Positions 1-7,531 of a stretch of DNA of 64,000 nt are shown piece after piece. The translations under genes were made by a program, and so were the position numbers. Below the pieces are notes generated by a model. The model worked only from the letters and a program-made list of their open reading frames with translations. It made no database searches and had not been told where the DNA came from. This DNA is from Paenibacillus sp. FSL R7-0204 (lineage in GTDB: Bacteria; Bacillota; Bacilli; Paenibacillales; Paenibacillaceae): positions 496,001 through 560,000 of the forward strand of contig NZ_JBBOCA010000001.1 of assembly GCF_038002225.1 (NCBI RefSeq). Direction: 5' to 3'. Numbering within the stretch: position 1 is the first letter of the stretch; every line of letters begins with the position of its first letter.

Positions 1-465
1 GACATTCACCTGGTTACCATGGTTATCGACGGCACCTCTGATCCGGCCATATCCGTTCAGAGTCCAAAACAGCTCACCGGCCTTATTCTCGAGTTGGACA
101 GCCAGTCTGACAGCTTGTGCACCCTGTTGCTGGAATCTTCTCTCTAGTTCATGCACAGCAGCCTTCCCTAACCCTTGCCGGCTATACTGCCGGTGAATCA
201 CAAGGAGGCCAATCCAGGGATAGTGATCCGGGCCGTAGTCTGGGAGATAAGTGAGCAGGCCGGCGACGCGATCACGGAACTTGATGTACAGCATTTTCTC
301 ACCCATGGCGAGGTTCTTACGGTTCTCTGCTTGCAGCTCCAGCGGTTCAAGGTAAGACTTATGCTCTACCATCAGATTGAATTCAGGCTGTGAATTTAAG
401 ATAGAGGCTTGGATAGTGAGACTCTCTGGAGACAGCGGGTTGGTAACAGCTTCTAACCGGATCAT
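1..465 (-). CDS. GNAT family N-acetyltransferase (3' end cut by window edge)
   Basis: Reading the minus strand from an ATG at 465 gives an open frame of 155 codons that runs off the window. The translation has the GNAT core: a beta strand with IGLLVIHRQY, then the acetyl-CoA pyrophosphate loop RQGLGKAA, then a helix and the segment AVQLENKAGELFWTLNGY typical of the family's C-terminal half. The start is preceded by AGGTGG about 7 bases upstream. It should transfer an acetyl group from acetyl-CoA to an amine; the substrate cannot be told. It diverges from the yjdM-like gene, and its likely -10 box lies inside the 479-520 palindrome, so it is probably repressed there. Confidence 0.85.
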   Translation of the reverse strand, partial: MIRLEAVTNPLSPESLTIQASILNSQPEFNLMVEHKSYLEPLELQAENRKNLAMGEKMLYIKFRDRVAGLLTYLPDYGPDHYPWIGLLVIHRQYSRQGLGKAAVHELERRFQQQGAQAVRLAVQLENKAGELFWTLNGYGRIRGAVDNHGNQVNV

Positions 466-478
466 AATAATACCACCT

Positions 479-520
479 AGTTATTAAATTACTATCTAAT
501 TAGATAGTAATTTAATAACT
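479..520. promoter_or_regulatory. 42-bp perfect palindrome between divergent genes, probable operator
   Basis: Bases 479-499 are the exact reverse complement of 500-520, centred on CTAA/TTAG. On the minus strand a promoter is readable: -35 TTGATT (532-527), 17-bp spacer, -10 TACTAT (509-504). The -10 box sits inside the palindrome, so a dimeric repressor bound here would block the GNAT gene. No T-run asymmetry and divergent flanking genes argue against a terminator. The AT-rich TATC/GATA symmetry resembles MarR- or TetR-type operators, but no regulator gene is adjacent. Confidence 0.6.
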
Positions 521-601
521 GAGTTAAATCAAGTTATATGTTAAACTTAGACAGACTTATCCCTATAACACATGCTTAAGCAGGAATGGAGAAATGAAAT
601 C

Positions 602-943
602 ATGAATGAATTGCCAAATTGCCCGCAGTGCAGCTCTGTGTACACCTATGAGGACGGAGCGCTTCTGGTTTGCCCGGAATGCGGACATGAGTGGTCTTTG
701 GATGCAGGAAGTGCAAGCGGTGAAGAAGAGAAGGTAGTTAAGGATGCTAACGGAAATGTACTGGCTGACGGGGACACCGTAACGGTGATTAAGGATCTCA
801 AGGTCAAAGGCAGCTCGTCCGTTCTGAAGATAGGCACCAAGGTGAAGAATATCCGGCTGGTGGATGGTGACCATGATATCGACTGCAAAATCGACGGGTT
901 CGGCGCAATGAAGCTGAAATCGGAGTTTGTGCGCAAGGCATAG
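602..943 (+). CDS. yjdM: YjdM/PhnA family zinc-ribbon protein
   Basis: A 113-residue protein with an N-terminal zinc ribbon (CPQC at residues 7-10 and CPEC about 17 residues later) followed by the acidic beta-rich PhnA domain ([43 protein letters not shown]). Length and order match E. coli YjdM, historically called PhnA, which is not needed for phosphonate use; its biochemical role is unclear. The start at 602 is chosen over 572 because GGAATGGAG lies just upstream and the family begins at this Met. It stands alone, divergent from the GNAT gene. Confidence 0.9.
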   Translation: MNELPNCPQCSSVYTYEDGALLVCPECGHEWSLDAGSASGEEEKVVKDANGNVLADGDTVTVIKDLKVKGSSSVLKIGTKVKNIRLVDGDHDIDCKIDGFGAMKLKSEFVRKA

Positions 944-962
944 CATGAAGCAGGCGGAAGAG

Positions 963-1093
963 ATGGAAATAAGGCACTTATTTCTGGCGGAATGGAGTCA
1001 TATGAAGAAGCAGTTGGAAAAAGTACACCTGATTCACCGAATCTCATAGAATCGGCCACGTTTGGTCAGATGAAGTGCCTTTTTTCCAACTGT
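963..1093 (+). other. Gene-free stretch with crossing inverted repeats and a 28-codon frame
   Basis: AAGGCACTT (971-979) is complementary to AAGTGCCTT (1073-1081), and CAGTTGGAAAAA (1011-1022) to TTTTTCCAACTG (1081-1092). The two pairings cross, so as RNA they could form a pseudoknot or two alternative stems. CCAACTG recurs at 1137-1143. A short frame 963-1049 (ATG to TAG) lies inside. This could be a small RNA, a decayed gene end or a dispersed intergenic repeat; the sequence alone does not decide. Confidence 0.3.
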
Positions 1094-1171
1094 CACTCCT
1101 GAATGGGGCATTTGCTTAACAGCAAGTGTAGAAAATCCAACTGTTACATGGTTTGCCTAATCTCTCCCCCG

Positions 1172-2206
1172 TTATAGAATCCGCCGCGCGGTAACAAACC
1201 GCTGCTTCCACTTGCTGCTGAAATCCTCCATATGTACACCCTGCTCCTTGGAGTAGGTATGCAGTATCCGGTTATTTCCGGCATAGATGGCTACATGTCC
1301 GACGTCGAGACCTCTGGCGGTGAAGAACAGCAGATCTCCGGTGCGCAGCTCGTCCAGGCTAATCTTTCGGCCTTCCTGCGCCTGATCATAGGAGACGCGG
1401 GGAAGCTCAATCCCAAGCGTATCTCCGAACACACGCTTCACAAAAGAAGAACAGTCGAACGTATCCGTCTGCTCAGGAGAAGCGCCGAATTCATAAGGGG
1501 TATTCAGGTATTTCCGGCCCTCGTTAATCACTGCCTCTCCCTGCTTCTGGAGCAGCGAGGGGCTTCTGTAATCCGTGAATTTCGGCTTGGAAGATACATA
1601 TCCTCTCACATGATCTGCGGTCCGCACCTCCAGCCAGAGGGCATCAACCTCACGGATAACATGGACCTTGCTTCCGGCGGGCAGCAGGCTCTGGCTAGTG
1701 GCGCTGCTCCCGGCTTCCGGGGTGCTGCGCAGGTTGACCCCCCAGGTGACCGTGGTCTCGTAGGCGGCCGCCGAGGAGATAAGAACGGAGCCCGAGGCCG
1801 GCTCCCAGCTCACCTGGCTGCCCAGTGCTTCACTGACGAAGCGCAGAGGAATCATACTGTAGCCTTGCGACAGTTGTCCCGGTACAGTCAGCTGGGTGGT
1901 CTTCCCGTTCAGCAGAGCTGTGGACGAGCCTAAGGTATAGGTAAGTGCAGTGCCGCCTTTGACGGCGGTTACGGTCTTGCTTGCATTGTTCCAGGAGAGC
2001 TCAGCCCCCTGGGCTTCGAACAAGCCGCGCATGGGAACCAGTACAGTACCGCTGATGTTCAGCGGCCGGGTCTCCGGCTGGAGCCGCTGCCCGTCCAGGT
2101 AGATGGAGATGGGCTGGGGTGAAGGGGCTGCATCTGCATGGACGCGCTCTGGCAATAACAGGGCCAGTCCAAGCAGAGACAGCAGCATAGTCGTTCTTGT
2201 TGTCAT
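1172..2206 (-). CDS. Secreted NlpC/P60 peptidoglycan endopeptidase with stalk and SH3 domains
   Basis: A 344-residue exported protein. Residues 1-25 are a signal peptide. Residues 30-145 are a copper-amine-oxidase-N-like stalk domain (VPMRGLFEAQGAELSW and the repeat IPLRFVSEALGSQVSW). Residues 150-210 look like a bacterial SH3 domain (VNLRSTPEAGS, WLEVRTADHVRGYVSS). Residues 220-344 are the NlpC/P60 cysteine peptidase, with catalytic Cys252 in FDCSSF, His304 in DVGHVAIY and polar third residue His316. Such enzymes cut the D-gamma-glutamyl to meso-DAP bond in cell-wall peptides. The start has AAGGTGATG upstream. A 7-bp-arm inverted repeat (TGGATAG...CTATCCA, 2222-2243) sits just before the RBS. 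Confidence 0.93.
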   Translation of the reverse strand: MTTRTTMLLSLLGLALLLPERVHADAAPSPQPISIYLDGQRLQPETRPLNISGTVLVPMRGLFEAQGAELSWNNASKTVTAVKGGTALTYTLGSSTALLNGKTTQLTVPGQLSQGYSMIPLRFVSEALGSQVSWEPASGSVLISSAAAYETTVTWGVNLRSTPEAGSSATSQSLLPAGSKVHVIREVDALWLEVRTADHVRGYVSSKPKFTDYRSPSLLQKQGEAVINEGRKYLNTPYEFGASPEQTDTFDCSSFVKRVFGDTLGIELPRVSYDQAQEGRKISLDELRTGDLLFFTARGLDVGHVAIYAGNNRILHTYSKEQGVHMEDFSSKWKQRFVTARRIL

Positions 2207-2221
2207 GGATTCATCACCTTA

Positions 2222-2288
2222 TGGATAGATTTAACTCTATCCAGTTAGACGCGATTGGTGTGAATTGGTTTTGTGCCAATTGTTGGCA
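2222..2288. promoter_or_regulatory. Two short palindromes upstream of the NlpC/P60 gene
   Basis: TGGATAG/CTATCCA (2222-2228 and 2237-2243) and TGCCAA/TTGGCA (2274-2279 and 2283-2288) lie in the 5' leader or promoter region of the NlpC/P60 gene. They could be an operator and a leader hairpin. No clear sigma-A boxes could be assigned. Confidence 0.3.
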
Positions 2289-2318
2289 GGAATATGGAGA
2301 CAGGATATATCCTCAGGC

Positions 2319-2747
2319 TCAATAAAATACTTTCTTGTGCAAGAGATCGAGCGCCCGCTCGGTCTCTTTGCGTTCCTCAGCGCTCAGGCCGGCGATGCGC
2401 TGCTCGAACCGCACGGCTATCTGCGAGAACGCCTCATTCATCAACGCCTCGCCTGCGGCGGAGAGCGTAATTCCCTGCCTGCGGCGGTCAGCGGGGTCGG
2501 TGATGCGGGTACATAGCCCTTTTTCGCTGAGCTTCTTCAGCTCCCGGCTCGTATTGGGCATCGACATGTTCATGCAGTCGCTGATCTCGCTGAGCGTAAC
2601 AGGCTGGCTGACGGCGATGTATTCGACAATCTTATATTGCAGCGGCGTTAAGCCGTCTGAGTTCACATCTTTGGAAATATCATTCGTTATTTGATGGACG
2701 GCAGTGGTGAAGGCAATGAATTTTTGAAAAAGATGGTTGTTGTCCAT
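2319..2747 (-). CDS. MarR family transcriptional regulator
   Basis: A 142-residue winged-helix regulator: dimerisation helix at the N terminus, then LTPLQYKIVEYIAVSQPVT, helix-turn-helix (LSEISDCMNMSMPNTSRELKKL, about residues 55-75), and the wing with DPADRRRQGITLSAAG. It diverges from the NAD(P)H oxidoreductase at 2869. The shared gap holds three copies of a 14-bp TTATCANNTGACAA-type site, so it most likely represses itself and the reductase and is released by a quinone, phenolic or oxidant ligand (inference from the family). Confidence 0.92.
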   Translation of the reverse strand: MDNNHLFQKFIAFTTAVHQITNDISKDVNSDGLTPLQYKIVEYIAVSQPVTLSEISDCMNMSMPNTSRELKKLSEKGLCTRITDPADRRRQGITLSAAGEALMNEAFSQIAVRFEQRIAGLSAEERKETERALDLLHKKVFY

Positions 2748-2780
2748 AAGATCACCTCAGAGGTCACAATACCAGAATAA

Positions 2781-2849
2781 TTATCAAAAAACAATTATCA
2801 TTTGACAAGTAATTTGCGGCTGTGTTATGTTTTGGTTATCAAATGACAA
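2781..2849. promoter_or_regulatory. Promoter and triple MarR operator
   Basis: Near-palindromic TTATCANNTGACAA sites occur at 2795-2808 and 2836-2849, with a degenerate copy directly abutting at 2781-2794. A plus-strand promoter is visible: -35 TTGACA (2802-2807), 18-bp spacer, -10 TATGTT (2826-2831). One operator covers the -35 box and another lies just downstream of the -10 box, an arrangement expected for repression of the gene at 2869. Confidence 0.7.
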
Positions 2850-2868
2850 CTAAAGGGGAATAACACTG

Positions 2869-3453
2869 ATGAATACACTTGTAATCTACACCCATCCGAA
2901 CCATAAGAGCCTGAGCTACGCCTTCCTGGAGGAAGTGCTGCGGGGCAGTAAGGAGAATGCCAAGATTACGGAAGTCAAGGTGCTTGATCTGTATGAGGCC
3001 GGATTCGATCCGGTCCTGGTGTTCAATGAGAATCGGCGCAGACGGGATATGTACCGGGAACCGGAGCTGGCAGCGTACAGGGAGCAGCTGCTGTGGGCCG
3101 ATCAGATCGTTCTGGTCTATCCCATCTGGTGGGGACGCCCTCCGGCGATGCTGATGGGCTACATTGACCGGATGTTTGCATCGGGCTTCGCCTACCGGGA
3201 TAAGGGCGGACTTTTGCCGGAGGGGCTGCTCAAGGGGAAGAGCGTGATCTGCATTTCCAGCATGAAGGGGCCGACCCACTACCCGCTGCTGTGGCTGGGG
3301 AACTCGCATAAGATACTGATGCGCAAAGCTCTGTTCAACTACGTGGGCATCCGTAAGGTGAAGTTCTTCGAATTCGGTAACATGGAGAGCAAGAAGGGGA
3401 AGCATAGCAAGAAGCTGGAGCAGATCTACCGCTATTTCAAGACAGTGGGGTGA
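2869..3453 (+). CDS. NAD(P)H-dependent flavodoxin-fold oxidoreductase (MdaB/KefF type)
   Basis: A 194-residue protein of the flavodoxin-like NAD(P)H dehydrogenase (quinone) family. Visible marks are the N-terminal strand and FMN phosphate loop (YTHPNHKSLSYAF), the WADQIVLVYPIWWGRPPAMLMGYIDR segment that stacks on the flavin, and the FALL-like loop FASGFAY. It should bind FMN and carry out two-electron reduction of quinones or related electrophiles with NAD(P)H in the cytoplasm. It diverges from the MarR gene and is under its operators, which fits a detoxification switch. The GGGGAA RBS and start are unambiguous. Confidence 0.9.
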   Translation: MNTLVIYTHPNHKSLSYAFLEEVLRGSKENAKITEVKVLDLYEAGFDPVLVFNENRRRRDMYREPELAAYREQLLWADQIVLVYPIWWGRPPAMLMGYIDRMFASGFAYRDKGGLLPEGLLKGKSVICISSMKGPTHYPLLWLGNSHKILMRKALFNYVGIRKVKFFEFGNMESKKGKHSKKLEQIYRYFKTVG

Positions 3454-3469
3454 ATCTTGCACAATCTAT

Positions 3470-3504
3470 TTGACATCCGGCCAACTTGTAACTACAATGG
3501 TTAC
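3470..3504 (+). promoter_or_regulatory. Sigma-A promoter with GTAAC/GTTAC operator
   Basis: Consensus -35 TTGACA (3470-3475), 17-bp spacer, -10 TACAAT (3493-3498). The -10 box is framed exactly by inverted GTAAC (3488-3492) and GTTAC (3500-3504). This geometry recalls HxlR-family (YtfH/YodB/QorR) operators, which usually control quinone-reductase genes like the one downstream, but no HxlR gene is next to it. Confidence 0.7.
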
Positions 3505-3581
3505 ATTAGTGGTGATTACCGATGTCAACAAGAGCTTAGAGCTGAGATTGAAATACAAGAACCCAAATGGAGGAATTTGAG

Positions 3582-4436
3582 ATGACAATCGCATTAACAG
3601 GAGCAACAGGCAAATTTGGTTCCATCGTAGCAGAGACTCTGCTGAAGACCGTATCCGCTGAGAATATTGTAGCCAGTGTCAGAAACCCGGAGAAGGCAGA
3701 AGCCCTGAAGGCGCGCGGCGTCGATGTCCGTCATGGTGATTTCGATCAGCCGGAGACGCTGGATACCGCTTTTGCCGGAGTGGAGCGCCTGCTGATCGTC
3801 TCGGCTGACGGCGACAATGACACACGTATCCGCCAGCATAAGGCAGCTGTAGACGCCGCTGTCCGTGCTGGTGTAGGCTTCATCGTCTACACCAGTGTAG
3901 GCGATGCGGATAACAGCTCCCTGTTCCTGGCGCCGGTACACCGTGCGACAGAAGAGTTCATCCGTGAATCCGGCATTCCGTATGCTTTCCTGCGCAATAA
4001 CTGGTATCTGGAGAACGAAGTCGGCTCCATTCAGGCCGTGAAGGCCGGCGCTCCTTGGCTGACCTCAGCCGAAGACGGCAAGGTCGGCTGGGCATTGCGC
4101 AGCGACTATGCTGAAGCGGCTGCTGCTGTTCTGGCTGGAGAGAGCCGTGAGAGTGTCATCTACGAATTGTCCGGCACTCCGCTTACCCAGGCAGAGCTGG
4201 CAGCGGTGGTCGGTGAGGTTCTAGGCCAGGAGGTGGCCGTGCAGCAGGTGGATGACACCGCCTATGCGAAGATTATGGCAGGTGCAGGTGTGCCGGAAGC
4301 GGCGCTGCCGATCGTCGTTGCCATTCAGGCAGCCATCCGTGATGGCGCGCTGAATATCGAGAGCGGCGATCTTGCGAAGCTGCTGAACCGTCCGCTTACC
4401 CCGCTGAGTGAAGGTGTTCGCGCATTGCTGGCGTAA
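3582..4436 (+). CDS. NmrA-like NAD(P)-dependent quinone oxidoreductase (QorB/YtfG-like)
   Basis: A 284-residue atypical short-chain dehydrogenase. The Rossmann motif GATGKFG is at residues 7-13, followed by VASVRNPEKAEAL (cofactor phosphate contact) and the acid strand VRHGDFDQPETL. The length and whole-protein pattern match QorB/YtfG, which reduces quinones with NADPH. The start at 3582 is preferred over 3567 because GGAGG lies 8 bases before it. A strong promoter precedes the gene and a clear terminator follows it, so it is monocistronic. Identity as QorB is by similarity of pattern; other NmrA-family reductases are possible. Confidence 0.88.
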   Translation: MTIALTGATGKFGSIVAETLLKTVSAENIVASVRNPEKAEALKARGVDVRHGDFDQPETLDTAFAGVERLLIVSADGDNDTRIRQHKAAVDAAVRAGVGFIVYTSVGDADNSSLFLAPVHRATEEFIRESGIPYAFLRNNWYLENEVGSIQAVKAGAPWLTSAEDGKVGWALRSDYAEAAAAVLAGESRESVIYELSGTPLTQAELAAVVGEVLGQEVAVQQVDDTAYAKIMAGAGVPEAALPIVVAIQAAIRDGALNIESGDLAKLLNRPLTPLSEGVRALLA

Positions 4437-4494
4437 CTTAATCCGCATGATGAACAAGACCCGCCAGTAATACACTGGCAGGCTTGCTATGAAG

Positions 4495-4542
4495 AGGCTG
4501 TCCTATACCGGTTGTTTCGGCAACCGGCGGACAGCCTTTTTT
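4495..4542 (+). terminator. Rho-independent terminator after the NmrA-like gene
   Basis: AGGCTGTCC...GGACAGCCT stem with an inner hairpin (CCGGTTG/CAACCGG) and a trailing T6 run. Confidence 0.88.
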
Positions 4543-5176
4543 GTGCTTAACTGATCCGAGCGGGCTGAATGTAGTTCAGCGGGAGCAAACTAGTACAGCA
4601 TCAGATTTAAAAGGATGAATAAGCTTTTTAAAACTTATCAACCCAAAATCTAACGGACCGGAGAGGTCTTATCCCCGCGAAAACGCCACTTTTTGCAGCT
4701 TGACGGACTCAGGCGACCTTATCGTCTCTCTATGAGATGGTTCGGAGCTGAAGTGCAAAGGATAAGGCCTGTGGAGTCCGTTACTCGCCTAATTGACGAC
4801 TTTCTTCCCAAATAAGAGCGTCTCAGTCCGTTACGCTAAGCCAAACGCCCCTGAAGAACAACCCCCCGCTTGGAAAAAAGAAGTAATTTGAAGAGGAATT
4901 GCGTCTGCTCCACTATTTTTAATCTGACGACCTACTAGGGGCACTACTGCGCAAATTAATTAAATGATGTAATAGCAGGCTGAAATAAGGTGTAAGCCGC
5001 GCTGCGGCTAGAGATACAAGGCGATTGGGGGGGCGAAGGCTGGGGGTGGTGTTTATTTTTTTGTGCGGGATGGTGATCCAAACCTGAATTCCCTGCGTTT
5101 CAGTGTATGTACAGGCAAACAGGCAGACAGGCAACGTGAACACCACATATTATACCAACCCAAGGAGTGAAGTGAG
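4543..5176. other. Long gene-free gap holding palindromic repeat element A
   Basis: No credible coding frame is seen. The left half contains the four-box element at 4651-4833. The right half (4834-5176) is AT-rich, then purine-rich around 5015-5060, and probably carries the promoter of the next gene, but I could not pick convincing -35/-10 boxes. Confidence 0.6.
4651..4833. repeat. Palindromic intergenic element A: four 24-bp boxes, 50-bp periodic
   Basis: Box consensus starts TAACGGACT and ends CTTATCC. Forward copies are at 4651-4674 and 4701-4724 (50 bp apart); reverse copies at 4760-4783 and 4810-4833 (also 50 bp apart). The layout forward-forward-reverse-reverse makes a 183-bp imperfect palindrome. 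The same architecture recurs at 16003-16187 and around the IS at 26.8-28.3 kb. Confidence 0.75.
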
Positions 5177-6805
5177 ATGAAGATGAAGAAGCTAGTCGTT
5201 CCCATGTTAAGCTTGACCCTAATGGTACCTGCGCTGGCAGGTGCGGAGGCAGCTCCGGCAGCCACAATGATGAAGGCTTCGGTGAATACACCGGCAGCCG
5301 AGCTGAGAGCGGGCCTGGATTATTTGCTCTCCGAGCATTTCACCCTTGCCGTAACCGCAATGACGAAGGCCTATGACGGTACCAAGGATGCGGCAGCAGC
5401 TTACCAGGCGCTTGATCAGAATGCACTCGATATGCAGCCCGCCATTGCTTCACTGTACGGCGATGCAGGCGCGGCAGAATTTGAACGGATTTTCCGTGCA
5501 CATAACAAGTACACCGACGATCTGGTGAAGGCGACGAAGAACAAGGACACCGCAGCCGTCAAAGCTGCAGAAGATAAAGTAAGCGGCTTTGTAGACGAAT
5601 TCGGGAATTTCCTCGGCACAGCAACAGAGGGCAAGCTTCCGGCAGCAGCCGCGAAGCAGGTTATCCGCAGTCATGAGAACCATGTCCAGGAAGTGTTCGA
5701 GGATTATGCAACCGGTGATTACAAGGGCGCGTATGAAGCCTACCGTAAGGGGTATGCTGAGATGTTTGGCATCAGCAAGGCCTTGTCCAGTGCGATTACC
5801 ACGCAAATGCCTGCTAAATTCGAGAATACCAAGGCAGATACCAAGGCTGCTGATCTGAGATCCGCACTCAACCAGTTAGCGGGTGAACACTTCGCCTTGT
5901 CCGTCCTGCAAATGCAGGAGCAATATGACGGAAGAGCGGCTTCCAATGCGCTGATTGCAGCCGAAGCTATGAATACGGCAGACTTCAAGGCAGCAATTGC
6001 TTCTATCTATGGTGCAGACGGGGCAGCGGCCTTCGAGAAGATCTGGGTCACGAATCATGTGAATGCCCAGGCTGATTTCGTAACGGCAGTGAAGAACAAT
6101 GATGCAGCGGCAAAAGCGGCAGTTGAAGCGCGTATCGCCGGCTTCACCACTGAATTCGCAGCCTTCCTTGATTCGGCTACAGCAGGCAATCTGCCGAAGT
6201 CGGCGGGGCAATCCGCACTGACCACACACGAGAATCAGGTACAGCAGGTGCTTACGCAATATGCAGCGGGCAACAATGACGCTTCTTACAAGACGAACCG
6301 CGAGGGCTACAAAACGATGTTCGGGGTAGGCCAAGCGCTGGGCAATGCGATTGTTACACAGTTCAACGACAAGTTCCAGGATGCAGCAGCACCCGCACCT
6401 GCAACACCAGCAGATCCTGCTTCCATGATGAAAGTCTGGATGAAGGTCGGCAGCGGCGTCCTGAACATTAACGGACAAGTAACTCAAATGGATACCAAGC
6501 CGTTCATCTGGAGCGGAATGACCTACATCCCGCTTCGTTATCTGAGTGAAGGCATCGGGGCAGAGGTGAAATGGGACAAACAAGCTCAACAGGTTACGAT
6601 TACAGCAGGCAACGACACCCTGGTATTCTGGATGAACAAAGACTTCATGGAAGTCAACGGCATGAGAAAATCCGTCGGCGCCAAAGTCTTTGTGAACGAC
6701 GACAACAGAACCGTAGTTCCCCTTCGTTTCATCACCGAATTGCTGGGCTGGAACGTACAATGGGGCAACGCCGATCAGTCTATTACGTTGACTAAGAGCA
6801 TGTGA
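5177..6805 (+). CDS. Secreted two-repeat protein with C-terminal stalk domain
   Basis: A 542-residue exported protein with signal peptide (residues 1-24, Ala-rich cleavage region). Two tandem helical repeats follow, about residues 40-205 and 215-385. Each begins LR(A/S)xLxxLxxEHF and contains IAS(L/I)YGxxGAAxFExI, a HEN(H/Q)VQ segment and a closing (Y)xxMFGxxxALxxAI. The C-terminal third (about 425-542) is a copper-amine-oxidase-N-like stalk domain with two PLR(Y/F)xxE repeats. The helical repeats resemble the four-helix modules found in Paenibacillus surface proteins; conserved His and Glu residues could bind metal, but function is unknown. Start supported by AAGGAG 9 bases upstream. Confidence 0.88.
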   Translation: MKMKKLVVPMLSLTLMVPALAGAEAAPAATMMKASVNTPAAELRAGLDYLLSEHFTLAVTAMTKAYDGTKDAAAAYQALDQNALDMQPAIASLYGDAGAAEFERIFRAHNKYTDDLVKATKNKDTAAVKAAEDKVSGFVDEFGNFLGTATEGKLPAAAAKQVIRSHENHVQEVFEDYATGDYKGAYEAYRKGYAEMFGISKALSSAITTQMPAKFENTKADTKAADLRSALNQLAGEHFALSVLQMQEQYDGRAASNALIAAEAMNTADFKAAIASIYGADGAAAFEKIWVTNHVNAQADFVTAVKNNDAAAKAAVEARIAGFTTEFAAFLDSATAGNLPKSAGQSALTTHENQVQQVLTQYAAGNNDASYKTNREGYKTMFGVGQALGNAIVTQFNDKFQDAAAPAPATPADPASMMKVWMKVGSGVLNINGQVTQMDTKPFIWSGMTYIPLRYLSEGIGAEVKWDKQAQQVTITAGNDTLVFWMNKDFMEVNGMRKSVGAKVFVNDDNRTVVPLRFITELLGWNVQWGNADQSITLTKSM

Positions 6806-6854
6806 TTTTGTGAACGGAAGTTAACCTTCTATTTTAGGGCAGGATTAGACCAAG

Positions 6855-6897
6855 CCCGCAAGCGGCTCACTGTAACAGGTTCCGTTTGCGGGTTTTT
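6855..6897 (+). terminator. Terminator after the stalk-domain protein
   Basis: CCCGCAAGCGG paired with CCGTTTGCGGG (one G-U pair), followed by TTTTT. Confidence 0.88.
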
Positions 6898-7079
6898 GTT
6901 GAGCGCGGAATCCGTTTTTTACATTGACAACCTATCAGATAAGGAAGGGTCCACACATGAACAGTACCAGCCTTTTGGCGTACCTGTAGAAGTTATATTT
7001 GTCGTATGGGAGCGGTTCCCGTATCATGTACATTAATTAGGCAACAGACCTTCCAATCTGAATTAACGCAGGTGATCCT

Positions 7080-7517
7080 ATCAAAATTTCCATCGAGCAT
7101 ATCAGCAGGGAGCAGCAAGAGGAAATCATCATCAGATGCTATGAAGCAAACGAAGAGATCAGTGAGATTGTACATAAGCTTAAGGCAGAGACCCTTGTGC
7201 TCCTGGGAGTCCAGGAAGAGCGGGTCAGCCGCATCAAGCTCAGTGACGTCTATTATTTCGAAGCCGTGGACGGCAAAGTGTTTGTCTACAGCGAGAACCA
7301 GGTGCATGAAGTGAAGCAGAAGCTGTATGAGCTGGAGGAGCTGTGCCGGGACAAGAACTGTTTTCGTGCCTCCAAATCCACGATTCTGAATATCGCCAAG
7401 ATCGAAAGTGTGCGTCCATCCCTCAGCGGCAGGTTCACAGCACTGCTTGATAATGGGGAACGTGTAGTCATTTCAAGACAGTATGTGCCCGTACTGAAGC
7501 AAAGACTTGGATTATAA
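7080..7517 (+). CDS. LytTR DNA-binding domain protein, apparent ATC start
   Basis: The frame encodes a typical stand-alone LytTR regulator: a short N-terminal helix (EQQEEIIIRCYEANEEI), then the LytTR beta-rich DNA-binding domain (SRIKLSDVYYFEAVDGKVFVY, FRASKSTILNIAKIESVRPS, DNGERVVISRQYVPVLKQRL). Family members usually begin M-K-I; here the matching position is ATC at 7080, with AGGTGAT just before it and an in-frame stop shortly upstream. No ATG, GTG or TTG occurs in frame until the GTG at 7197, which would drop the conserved first 39 residues (106-residue product). Either ATC is used as a rare start, or a point mutation has weakened the gene. It is followed 14 bp later by a DUF3021 gene, the usual partner. 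Confidence 0.8.
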   Translation: MKISIEHISREQQEEIIIRCYEANEEISEIVHKLKAETLVLLGVQEERVSRIKLSDVYYFEAVDGKVFVYSENQVHEVKQKLYELEELCRDKNCFRASKSTILNIAKIESVRPSLSGRFTALLDNGERVVISRQYVPVLKQRLGL

Positions 7518-7531
7518 AGGGGGATCATAGC

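Noticed and set aside
479..520. Terminator
   Set aside because: It lies between divergent gene starts, is AT-rich, and is exactly symmetrical with no loop or T-run bias.
4651..4833. CRISPR-like array (24-bp repeats with ~26-bp spacers)
   Set aside because: The boxes change orientation midway, differ in sequence, number only four, and no cas genes are near. A palindromic intergenic element fits better.
5876..6760. 294-codon minus-strand frame
   Set aside because: Antisense to the duplicated stalk protein, with no RBS or domain.
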